Assembly (NCBI GenBank): GCA_020650975.1
Contig: JAIPMN010137021.1
Location: 1 to 24,036 of the forward strand
Reading direction: 5' to 3'
Length of the DNA: 24,036 bases
From: Apostichopus californicus
Lineage: Eukaryota > Echinodermata > Holothuroidea > Aspidochirotida > Stichopodidae
Numbering within the stretch: the stretch's first letter is position 1; every line of letters begins with the position of its first letter. The translations under genes and the position numbers were made by a program. The notes below the pieces were generated by a model. It searched no databases. It was not told the DNA's origin and saw only the letters and a program-made list of their open reading frames with translations. Of the stretch, positions 8,946 to 16,877 are shown in pieces.

Positions 8946-9300
8946 TACTCACTGATACATGAGCATACTAAATATAAGATTTCTCCAAGCTTCCTCATCT
9001 TGAGATATCCAGCTTATAACCTTGTCACATTTTGATCCCTTTAGCCCAAAATGACGTTTGACCTCCACCACAACCAATATGGTCCTTAGTACTCAATGTG
9101 GAACAAGTACATACCTAATTTCAGATCTATCCAAGCTTCTCTACTTGAGATATCATGTTTTCAAAGGTTTTCACTATTTGACCCCTGTTAACCTCAAATG
9201 ACCTTTGACCTCCATCAACAACAATAGCATTCTTGTACTCAATGTGGTACACATACATAATAAATATGAGGTTCTTGAGATATCGTGTTTATAAGCTAGG
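8946..9300. repeat. ~145-bp tandem repeat, about 2.5 copies
   Basis: Units start with TACTCA at 8946, 9090 and 9236 (spacing 144 and 146 bp). Each contains CCAAGCTTC...CTTGAGATATC, then (A)TTTGACC / CCC and TGACCTTTGACCTCCA (TGACGTTTGACC in the first), then an A-rich segment; the third copy is cut short. The repeat runs into a CA-rich tract. This TGACC-type repeat with a microsatellite end looks like a dispersed non-autonomous repeat, but the family cannot be named from sequence alone. Confidence 0.75.
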
Positions 9301-9302
9301 TG

Positions 9303-9335
9303 CCACACCACACATGCACACACACGCGCACATTA
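9303..9335. repeat. Short CA/CG-rich microsatellite
   Basis: CCACACCACACATGCACACACACGCGCAC follows the truncated third copy of the 145-bp repeat. It is probably the simple-sequence end of that repeat. Confidence 0.75.
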
Positions 9336-9410
9336 CATAAACGCAAAGGATTTCGATTTCAATTCTGCAAATACAAGGGAAAATTAATAAGATTATGTAT
9401 CATTGGGCTC

Positions 9411-9458
9411 ATCACCTGAATAAGTAAAGCAGCATGCTGCTTTACTGGTTTTGGTGAT
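9411..9458. repeat. Perfect 24-bp palindrome with flanking inverted arms
   Basis: Positions 9423-9446 form a perfect palindrome (AGTAAAGCAGCA followed directly by its reverse complement). After six unpaired bases on each side, ATCACC (9411-9416) faces GGTGAT (9453-9458). The total is a 48-base imperfect cruciform with no loop. Origin unknown. Confidence 0.85.
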
Positions 9459-9981
9459 TATATTGTTTGATCAAATGTTTTGCCCACTCACTGATTAAAA
9501 ATAGTAAATGCTTCTCAAATGGAAGGCTTTGAGAACAAAATCTTCCAATTACCTCCTATGATATGACAAATGGTCAAAATCCATTGATAATAGCTAATAG
9601 ATCATACTCTGCCATATCATATAGTTATCTTGTACAAATCTTCAAAAATTTGTAGGAGTTTTTATAGTGTTTCTTTCAAAAGTCAGGTACAGATGGTATT
9701 GCAAAGGTGGCTAATTCTTCTTGTTACAGTATCAGATAATTAAGAGTATCATACCTTCATGTTCACTGATTTGGGGTGGGTTGTCTTCGTACTCTTCATT
9801 TCTTCTGTAAGAAAAAGACATTACTTGAGAGGAAAATTATTCCTTCCAGTGTCTAAAGTAAAACAAAGTGTTTTCATGTCTTGAAATCCTGTACTAGTAT
9901 GTTGGCAAATATCCATTAAAGTACCATCTTACATTATTAGATTTATCATTGGTGATAGTTTCTTTACAAACCCATCAATAA
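9459..9981. other. Non-coding DNA, no gene seen
   Basis: AT-rich sequence without motif-bearing frames. It ends at the candidate left terminal inverted repeat of the XPG/CXC element. Confidence 0.4.
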
Positions 9982-9994
9982 TAGACTGTGGGCC
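9982..9994 (+). repeat. Candidate left terminal inverted repeat
   Basis: TAGACTGTGGGCC, preceded by TAA. It pairs with the complement at 14343-14355 with one mismatch (T/C). Confidence 0.45.
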
Positions 9995-10007
9995 AGACCC
10001 TCAAAAA

Positions 10008-10380
10008 GTGTTTAGAAATAGGAATTGTTTACAGGGGTCTTTGGGGCTACCTGATCTTTGCATTTTAAGCATTTCTTTTGTAAAAACAAGAAAAATAGGT
10101 ATTATTGTCTGCACGGGTGCTTTAGCCACCTGATCTTTGCTGAAAATGATACTTTATAATGTATTTAGGAATAATTTTAACTGTTAGGCCTTAATTCAAA
10201 TGTATGTCCAATTGCTGAAAAATGAGAGGGAGGGAGCTTTAAATATAAAAACACAAAAAATAGGATTTTGTCGACATGGGTCTTCGGCTTATGATCTTTG
10301 CTCAAAATGATACTTAACAAAGTACCTAAAATAAGATGTAGTAGTTGTGTAATTGTGTGTCCAAATGCTGCAAAATGATA
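10008..10380. repeat. Subterminal diverged repeat, ~160-bp unit plus a partial copy
   Basis: The word TGATCTTTGC recurs at about 10052, 10131 and 10292. The last two sit in longer similar blocks: AAAAACA(A/C)(A)AAAATAGG...TGATCTTTGCT(G/C)AAAATGATACTT...GTCCAA(A/T)TGCTG(C/A)AAAATGA. The unit is about 160 bp, with an incomplete copy upstream. It lies between the gene's 3' end and the candidate left inverted repeat, where transposons often hold transposase-binding arrays. Confidence 0.55.
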
Positions 10381-10461
10381 ATAAAGTAAACAGCTGAAAA
10401 TGTCCATGAAAACTGACAGTGTCAAAATGTAAAAAAATGTCATATTTTGGTACTTTACATT

Positions 10462-12081
10462 TCATTCCATGTCACTTTCATTGCTACAATCACTCTCAAC
10501 TTCATCTGTTAAGTCATTTTCAAAATCAGCTTTGTTTTCACAGAAGGAAGTACACTGGCAAAGCTCTGTGCACAGCAAAGATGCCTTTCTGCATGCACAT
10601 CTTAATGTTTCACATTTAGTTTTCTTGCACTTGCATCTGATGTACTCTATCACAGTGTCTGGAGCTGGTGGAAGTGTCATCCACTGAATAGTCAAGTCGG
10701 TTCCAGAACACAACCATCCATGGCCATGTGGGTTTGGTGCATTGACTCTTTGTGACAAGCACCGTCTGTGGACTGCTGTTTGGTAATTTGCCCGTTTTGT
10801 GTGTAGAATCAAACTGTCACTATTTGGAGGAAGTGCACTATCATTCTTTCCAAGCCTGAAAAGGTTGTATCGAGCATCATTGACTTTGTTGCACTCCTTT
10901 TGGTCATACACATCACAAATAAATTGTTCAGTTTGCTTTATCAAGTCATGTGTAACTGCCCATTCCGTACCCAGCAGGCTGAATGTGGTCATGTGACTCT
11001 CACTGTTCAACAAGATGTTCACAAGCTTCTTAAACTTTCCCTGAAAAGCACTTACTGTGTCGCAACCAGAAAAAACGTGAAGGCCAATGAGAGCTTGCGT
11101 TGCTTTCTCCCACAAACTATCAGCTATCCTGTTGACATGCAAGATTCTAGTATTTCTTCCTGTTAGATGTAAAAACAACTGGCATTGCAGACGGTGGACA
11201 CAACTGACACCTATCACCAGTACATCTGTATCTGGGCTTCGAATGATGACATTGACAGCTTTATCATTAATTGATGCATATTGTTCGTGGAGAAAGACAC
11301 GTGTATCAGCCTCTTCGTGGTCACAGTGCAATTCAGCTACTTCAGTTGTAACCATCGAATCATTCACAGATTGAAGCTTGTAGCAATCATCACCACTACT
11401 CGCATAAAGAGTAAGACCCTTCAAGCGATGTGGTGAATACTCTTTCCACGAGTCTACAAGAAATGTCAGAAGAGCCTCTTTATTCTTGCCAGATACTAGG
11501 AACTTTTTGAACTGCCGTGGCGTTTTCATTCCAGCCCTTGTAATTCTCATCTCATCATAGGTGCCAGAAGTAACCCTTCTTATTCTTTCAGCATTTTTGA
11601 TTGACAGGTCTCTGTACCTGTCAATGGCAAAGTGCACAGTGCTAGCACTGTACTTTGATCCAAGGGAAAAGAGCTGGCCCAATATACCAGATGCAAACTC
11701 ACCAAATGTGGCAGGTATGTTCCTCTGTATTTGAATCATAGCCATAGCATTAACAACAACAGCTGTCTCACCTTCTAATGTCAAATCAACAACTGCATCT
11801 GGAAACTTGCTTTCCAAAATTTGTGTCATTACAGCTTTGTTGGTCTTCCTCATGGTTGCATCAAAGTTTGCAAATGCCGAAGCTACGGTGCCTGCTGCTA
11901 AGTGGATAAGCTGCTCGTCAATTTCTGTTGTAAAAGGAGATCCCATGGTTGTTAGAGTTGTTATAATTTCTTGCTCATGTGACTCATCTTTTATCTTCCT
12001 CGATTCTGAGAGGTCTTTTGCTTCGCCAGGGAGAAGCAAATGTTGGTGATTGCAGCACGAGCGGGATGGCTCAATATCCAT
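10462..12081 (-). CDS. XPG/FEN1-like nuclease plus C-terminal CXC domain (intact 3' part)
   Basis: This is a 539-residue open frame; the first Met is internal, and real coding joins it by a frameshift near 12020. Residues 147-170 (STVHFAIDRYRDLSIKN then AERIRR) resemble the XPG N-terminal Asp helix. Residues 252-264 (HCDHEEADTRVFL) and 278-291 (VIIRSPDTDVLVIG) resemble the XPG-I acidic cluster that binds the two metals. Residues 333-353 (GLHVFSGCDTVSAF then QGKFKK) resemble the GSDY...GIG helix-hairpin-helix of FEN1. The C terminus (about 483-514) is Cys-rich: CKCKKTKCETLRCACRK then CTELCQC, a CXC/tesmin-type zinc domain, followed by an acidic tail. FEN1-family enzymes cut branched DNA; here a role in transposon excision or repair is inferred. 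All key acidic residues look present. Confidence 0.65.
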   Translation of the reverse strand: MDIEPSRSCCNHQHLLLPGEAKDLSESRKIKDESHEQEIITTLTTMGSPFTTEIDEQLIHLAAGTVASAFANFDATMRKTNKAVMTQILESKFPDAVVDLTLEGETAVVVNAMAMIQIQRNIPATFGEFASGILGQLFSLGSKYSASTVHFAIDRYRDLSIKNAERIRRVTSGTYDEMRITRAGMKTPRQFKKFLVSGKNKEALLTFLVDSWKEYSPHRLKGLTLYASSGDDCYKLQSVNDSMVTTEVAELHCDHEEADTRVFLHEQYASINDKAVNVIIRSPDTDVLVIGVSCVHRLQCQLFLHLTGRNTRILHVNRIADSLWEKATQALIGLHVFSGCDTVSAFQGKFKKLVNILLNSESHMTTFSLLGTEWAVTHDLIKQTEQFICDVYDQKECNKVNDARYNLFRLGKNDSALPPNSDSLILHTKRANYQTAVHRRCLSQRVNAPNPHGHGWLCSGTDLTIQWMTLPPAPDTVIEYIRCKCKKTKCETLRCACRKASLLCTELCQCTSFCENKADFENDLTDEVESDCSNESDME

Positions 12082-12182
12082 CGACTGACTGCACCTCTGT
12101 TCTGAGTGAAACCAACCATACCGCCCTTAGTCTTTGAATCTCGATTAAATGTTTGCTCTATTATCTGGTCGCAAGCTGTCAT

Positions 12183-12474
12183 CGCAAAGGCGTGATATGT
12201 CCAATATGGGCCTTGATGAGTCCAATATGGGCCTTATGGGCAACTATGGCGACAAATTTAGGGCATGCATGTATGTCTGCCCTAAAATAAGGACAAACAA
12301 ATATCATGGGTTTTGCATTGGCAGTAAGTTATGCAGGGGTCGGATGTCTGGGTCCCAAGCAGAATTTTCTATCTGCTTTTGACTTGACTGGCTATCTTTT
12401 TTATAAAAAAAATTAAGCATTTATACAACAATATCAAGAGTAAAATAAAAAATAAAAAAAAGTGCTCCCCAGTT
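12183..12474. other. Foreign AT-rich block replacing the centre of the XPG/CXC gene
   Basis: Coding similarity stops after DFGEETLTG (12475) and resumes at TACDQIIEQTFNRD (12180). The ~290 bp between holds a T/A-rich run, an 8-bp inverted repeat TTAGGGCA...TGCCCTAA (about 12258-12287) and a 21-bp tandem duplication. In related proteins I recall several hundred residues here, so the block looks like an insertion with deletion of the middle of the gene. It has no splice-site pair that would make it a simple intron. Confidence 0.5.
12199..12237. repeat. 21-bp tandem duplication
   Basis: GTCCAATATGGGCCTT occurs at 12199-12214 and again at 12220-12235, with GATGA between, giving two copies at 21-bp spacing. 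It sits at the edge of the foreign block in the XPG/CXC gene and may mark the rearrangement. Confidence 0.85.
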
Positions 12475-14057
12475 AAAGTCTCCTCTCCAAAGTCGTTATT
12501 GTCCCAGACAATAGTAGTGAACACGCCTTCATGAAAACCTGGTGGTATGCCATCATATTGAAGCTGTTGAAGAGCCAGTGCTGTATCGTGTTGTCGTACC
12601 AATGAATGAGAGATGCTGTGACCCAATCCATTGAGAAGTCCTATCAGTTGTGATGATCCAGTCAAATGGCGGACTGCCAATCCAAGGGCAACATGCTTTG
12701 GAGTTAATGTCCGTCCTTGAGAAGCTAGGTAGATCAGGTCTTGACCAACAGACAACAATTTCTCTTGTACGTACTGCGAGACTTTGACATAGTCTCCCGA
12801 ACAAAGACATCGGTGATTCCAGTGCATCAGGCAAGGAAATTGAATAACTCAACAGGCACCACCTCTTTACAATGCTTGGATGTAAGATCTTCTGCTCTTG
12901 GTGGCCACTTGGTAACACCTTTGGAACTCTCCATGATGCCATGCACCTGCATTGCAGCATGGTAAATGTCTCGCAAGTCAGTATTAGATGTTTGAACTAC
13001 TGGCTTAACTGGAACTGTTTGATCAACTGGAAATGCTTGCTCTACTTGTTCATCTTCTTCACTTTCACTGTCACTAGTGTCAGACTGGGTTGTTATATTC
13101 AAAACATGGCTGGCTGATCCACTACGATGAGCAAGAACAAGTTCACATTCACGAATATGTGGCCGGATAAATTGCTTTGTCACCATATTTTTTCAAGAGC
13201 CTGTTCTTAAGGGAACTGTATCTGTGGTGTGAAGCATCACAGTTCTCTGTGTCACCGACGATTTTCACAAAGAGATTCTTCATTATTGTTATTCTCAGCA
13301 CCTCACCCCCATTGATGATTCTTCTCTCGACTATTTCCGTGCAAAAAATCTTAAATGAGGGAGCATACATAATATTCGTATCCTCCTCAGATTTCTTTCT
13401 GTATTTGTTTGACAAACAGCGAGTGTAGTTTCGATAGCAGGACTTGTGATACCGAAGCTCTATGCTGACCAAATCTTTACCTCTAATATGCATTAAGAGG
13501 TTTTCATCATTTTTCTGTTCTGCAGCTTGAATCAAAGATCTCCCATCTGTCTCACATGTTGTCAGTGCCTCAACTTCTCTTTTTCCAGTGATTTTATTGT
13601 ACACCCTTTTATTAGCATCTTTACATATTAAACACAATGGGGGCAAAGCATGCAAACTTCTGCGATGTACACAGAAATATCAGTAGATCCCTTCTCTGAT
13701 CTTAATCGTCGCTTCACTGATGTCTGAGAGTATTCATCTGTATCAATTATACTAGTAGTATTAACTTCCTGAGCTTCAGGAATATGTACTGACCTTGGCC
13801 TCCCGTGTTCGATTCTTTTTTCAGCTTGAGCAATTCGACATTTGTCGGTAAATCTTTGATAACACTTACGGTGAAAACCGCCGCCTTCTTTACAGTCTGG
13901 CTTGAAATGCAATGTTATGAAGCACTCTATTCCATCAAGTGTTTTCCATTTATCAACACAGTCCAGCAGCTTTGCCCAGGATTCGTCAGAAAAGGGTCGA
14001 ATTTTGTTCATTTTCGATCTCAACAACGTGACAAACACACGGAACATGTACTTTGTT

Positions 14058-14090
14058 TACGTCCGCCATTTTGTATAAAATATATCGCAT
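14058..14090 (-). promoter_or_regulatory. TATA-like box and CAAAATGGCGG start context
   Basis: On the minus strand, ATATATTTTATACAAAATGGCGG places a TATA-like stretch (about 14075-14088) next to CAAAATGGCGG. The latter contains an ATG (14069-14067) opening MADVNKVHVP, and also matches the YY1-type CCGCCATNTTG element in reverse. The following conserved coding (SKMNKIRPFSD) is in another frame, so a frameshift would have to lie between. Which ATG was used is undecided. Confidence 0.35.
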
Positions 14091-14342
14091 GGAACGAGCG
14101 TTGTGATTGCACAATATTTCACAGACCAATCAGATCGCGCTTTACTCTACCTATTCGGCATAGCGTGACCCAGGCGTTTTGACCTTCTAGAAGATGAAAA
14201 TTATCGGCGTTTTTTCAACGATATTTTGGCAATAGACAGGTAAAAACGATTTTGTGAAACATGGAATATTACAATGTTATTAGTGATTTACAAAAGTATT
14301 GCCTAAGACCTATGTGAACATGTTGACAAGATAATCCGGCAC

Positions 14343-14355
14343 GGCCCACGGTCTA
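14343..14355 (-). repeat. Candidate right terminal inverted repeat
   Basis: On the minus strand this reads TAGACCGTGGGCC inward from 14355. It is followed on the plus strand by TAA (14356-14358), matching the TAA before the left repeat. Confidence 0.45.
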
Positions 14356-14743
14356 TAAGTAGAAATGTACTGCATTCAATGCTGGACTACACAAAAGACA
14401 AGCTGTTTGTAAATGTGTAACACAAAGGATTTTTTGTCATTGGTTGTCAGCAAAGATGCATGTGCCACAGGGTGTAAGAACCAGCGGCATATCCCTCGCC
14501 CCCTACCTTTTTTAAAAAAAATGTTAAAACTTTCCTTTTGAAAATGAAAAGCCCTCCGTTACAATTTGTATCCATTCCTACTGAAAAAAGTAAAGTAGAC
14601 AGTTTTCTAATGATCTCGCCGTCTCAGCTGTTGTTTGAAATAATAATCAGCTTTTCTCTGTTGTTTAAATTGTGAAATTCGAAGGAAATTTGTCGAATTT
14701 TCTGTTCTACTTACACTACGGATTTACTGGAGCGAAACGCACG
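14356..14743. other. Spacer between XPG/CXC element and the LINE coding start
   Basis: Non-coding, with an A8 run near 14514. Part of it may be the 5' UTR of the downstream LINE, whose first plausible Met is at 14744. No promoter motif stands out. Confidence 0.4.
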
Positions 14744-15683
14744 ATGGTTATAAGGTACTCTTGCACGCAGCTACTTGCGCTCTCCACAAGATCGTCGAAT
14801 CATGTTCCTAAGGCAACTTACAACAAACTTCAATTGTTAAGGATTTGCAGTAAAGCCCCTACACATAGGGGAACAGTTGCTGGAAAATGGCGAGAAAGAT
14901 CGATTCCTACGAGGATTACAGAAAAAGACAATTATGTTAGACAGTCTAACAGACAAAGTTATTGTGAGCCGGTTATTACCCACCATACCAGTATTAACAA
15001 GGGTAATTTGGTAAAGATCCCGTTGTTGAGATCATTGACTTACATTTCTACAAAGAAACTTAGCTTCTGCAGTCTAAACACCAGATCAATCAAAAATAAA
15101 ACGGTGTCATTATCAGACTTTATCTCTTCACACGATTACGATGTTGTTGCTCTAACTGAGACATGGCTTGGCTCAACTATTGACAGATCGTGTCTTGGCG
15201 AACTAATTCCCAGTGGGTATGAAATTAAACATGTACCGCGTCAGAGTAACCGCCACGGCTGTGGGGTTGCAGTTATTCACAAAGAGAGACTTTCGCTCAA
15301 AGTATTGGATTCCACAAAGAACCAAAACATCACCCAATTCGAATTTATGGAATGCAATTTGTAAATTGGACCTGCCAACCTTCACCTTTCGGTTGTTTAT
15401 CGCCCCCTCCATCTTAAGGCAATGGGATGCAAAACAGTACATTTTTTGATGAACTATTACTAGTACTATTTCTTGAGAAACTAGCCACTAATCATCACAA
15501 AACACTGCTTGTTGGAGATCTAAACTTTCATCTTGACACCAAAGACAACCCTGATACACGTCGATTTAACAGTATACTTGATGCTTGTGGACTCAAACAA
15601 CATGTGAATGTACCCACTCATATACGGGGGCACACCTTAGATGTCGTTATCACCAGGGATGTCAGCACCATCATCACTGATAT
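14744..15683 (+). pseudogene. LINE ORF2 N-terminal part: AP-like endonuclease, interrupted
   Basis: From Met at 14744 (MVIRYSCTQLLAL) there is a basic, Ser-rich lead, then the APE-type endonuclease that nicks the target DNA: FCSLNTRSIKNK (Asn motif), VVALTETWLG (catalytic Glu), HGCGVAVIHK, a TAA at 15362-15364 where the frame otherwise reads on (IGPANLHLSVVYRP), a one-base loss near 15421, then LLVGDLNFHLD (catalytic Asp/Asn) and RGHTLDVVITRD. The last motif, with S-G-D-H, is on the other side of the Gypsy element. The upstream in-frame ATG at 14672 is possible but lies in AT-rich sequence less like coding. Confidence 0.75.
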
Positions 15684-16618
15684 TGTAACGCCCCTGTACC
15701 CCGGCCGAGCGGTAGCGTGGGAAATCAGGCAGCTGGAGGCCACCTGATGTCAGGGCAGGGGAAGGGGGGAGGCGAAGACTTATGCTAGCAGGGCTTAAAC
15801 CAATACACAAAAAAAGAGAGAAGAATATAGTTAAAGAGAACTGGGTCTCAAATCAACAATTTAATTACTTAATGAACTTTAAACATACACTTACACAAAT
15901 ATAAAAGCAAACAACGGGCAGAGATTCAGTTTAAATAAATAACAAATACACTACATACCAGGGCGTGGGCAGCACGGCTCTTAAGAATCACGAGAGTGAA
16001 TACCCGACACGGGGCGCCAACGGCAGACTGAAAAAATACTGCCTAATGTGGTCCCGCCCCGATTAACTTCTGCAATACCTCCGGGGAGAGCCTTAATTGG
16101 ACCCTATCTCCGGAGTCTATAACATGCAACGAAGCCAACCAGGACGGGAACTTATTAGTTATACTATTCAAAAGGAATGGCGCCCGTAGTCAGCCTTCAC
16201 TCCCGGACCCGCTCTCTAAAATAAATCAGCCTTGCCTTTAAAATAATACTTTACTGATATAGCCGTGCTGCTCACCGCTGGTCTCCAGTTCTCTGCCCGA
16301 ACAACACAAAATACATAAGAAAAACAACGTCTTAATTAAACAAGGTAAAGAGAGCAAGTGAAAGTAAAATAGATACACGCTAAACAGAACAACTCTTGTA
16401 ATAAAAGAGCGAATGCCTGGAATGCTGGTGATGGCAGACGACGGGGAGAGCGAAAGAGACCTGCATAATGAAACAAAAGTAATGGAATGGTGAGTGAATG
16501 GGCAACATATCACGGGGTAAATTATTCAAACAAAACTCGGGAAACATATTCTTAGTAGCCCTGTGCGTGTCCGAAATACGGGGTACACGCATCCCGAACA
16601 ACCCAGGGCGTAACACCA
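15684..16618 (-). repeat. 3' LTR of the Gypsy element
   Basis: 935 bp, beginning TGTAACGCCC and ending GGGCGTAACACCA on the plus strand. The near-perfect terminal inverted repeat (one mismatch) is standard for LTRs, which start TG and end CA. The exact right boundary may be 16615 or 16618, because CCA is shared by both copies. It carries about 10 bp (near 16220) that the other LTR lacks. Confidence 0.9.
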
Positions 16619-16632
16619 CCCCCATCTCTCTC
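16619..16632 (-). other. Polypurine tract
   Basis: The minus strand reads GAGAGAGATGGGGG directly before the 3' LTR (TGGTGTTACG...). A purine run touching the LTR is the usual RNase H-resistant primer for plus-strand synthesis. If the LTR starts at TGT, the tract is three bases longer. Confidence 0.8.
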
Positions 16633-16877
16633 GAAAGGGCTCGCCCTCGATGTCCAAACACACTACCCAGTAATACAATACAAATGACGTGGTAGACCAA
16701 CTTACACAAATTCTATACTTCATTAAACATATTCGCTCCTTCTCTATATATACATGTGTAGGGGACCCCCGGCCTCCTAGGCGACCTGAGGCCCCTAACT
16801 TACAATTCTAGAGTTCTTTACATCTACAATCTATCACCACCACAATTGGTATTCTCCAAGACAGCATTTCCGTTCAT
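16633..16877. other. Short 3' untranslated segment between pol stop and polypurine tract
   Basis: Non-coding. It contains a GGCCTC...GAGGCC inverted repeat (about 16770-16795) and a TATATATACATGT stretch. No envelope-like frame is present. Confidence 0.5.

Larger units (their letters stand above)
10462..14069 (-). pseudogene. Zinc-finger / XPG-FEN1-like nuclease / CXC protein gene, broken
   Basis: Minus-strand coding can be followed from near 14069 (ATGGCGG context) or the ATG at 14047. Parts: 14047-13628 with KMNKIRPFSDESW and FHRKCYQRF; 13655-13149 with a C-x2-C...H-x3-C zinc motif (CLIC...YHKSCY); 13186-12827 with RPHIRECELVLAHRSG and an acidic patch; 12827-12475 with GDYVKVSQYVQEK and IVWDNNDFGEETL; a foreign block (12183-12474); 12182-12000 with QTFNRDSKTKGGM and GAVSRWIL; and 12081-10462 with the nuclease and CXC domains. 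Frame shifts separate almost all parts, plus a TGA at the expected Trp after FNFLA. Similar proteins occur in many copies in invertebrate genomes, as I recall. It most likely belongs to a DNA transposon (Academ-like with XPG nuclease), though the family name is from memory. Confidence 0.7.
9982..14355 (-). mobile_element. Candidate DNA transposon carrying XPG-like nuclease/CXC gene
   Basis: TAGACTGTGGGCC at 9982-9994 faces, inverted, TAGACCGTGGGCC read on the minus strand from 14355 to 14343 (12 of 13 identical). Both are bordered by TAA (9979-9981 and 14356-14358), which would be a 3-bp target duplication. They bracket the whole minus-strand gene at 10462-14069 and a subterminal repeat block. 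Size and gene content would fit an Academ-like element; I recall short 3-4-bp duplications and XPG-nuclease-encoding subtypes for that superfamily, but this needs checking. The ends were found by eye, and a 13-bp pair can arise by chance. Confidence 0.45.

Noticed and set aside
8946-9300. CRISPR-like array
   Set aside because: The units are ~145-bp diverged tandem copies without short identical repeats and unique spacers, and the context is an animal genome.
11087-11374. 95-codon plus-strand frame and its overlapping neighbours
   Set aside because: They lie antisense within the 539-residue nuclease/CXC frame and have no family features.
12553-12960. 135-codon minus-strand frame
   Set aside because: It is an alternative frame across the frameshift region of the XPG/CXC gene; the motif-bearing frames are 13186-12827 and 12827-12475.
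16238-16723. Several short open frames in the LTR on both strands
   Set aside because: They overlap one another in LTR sequence, have no motif, and change between the two LTR copies.
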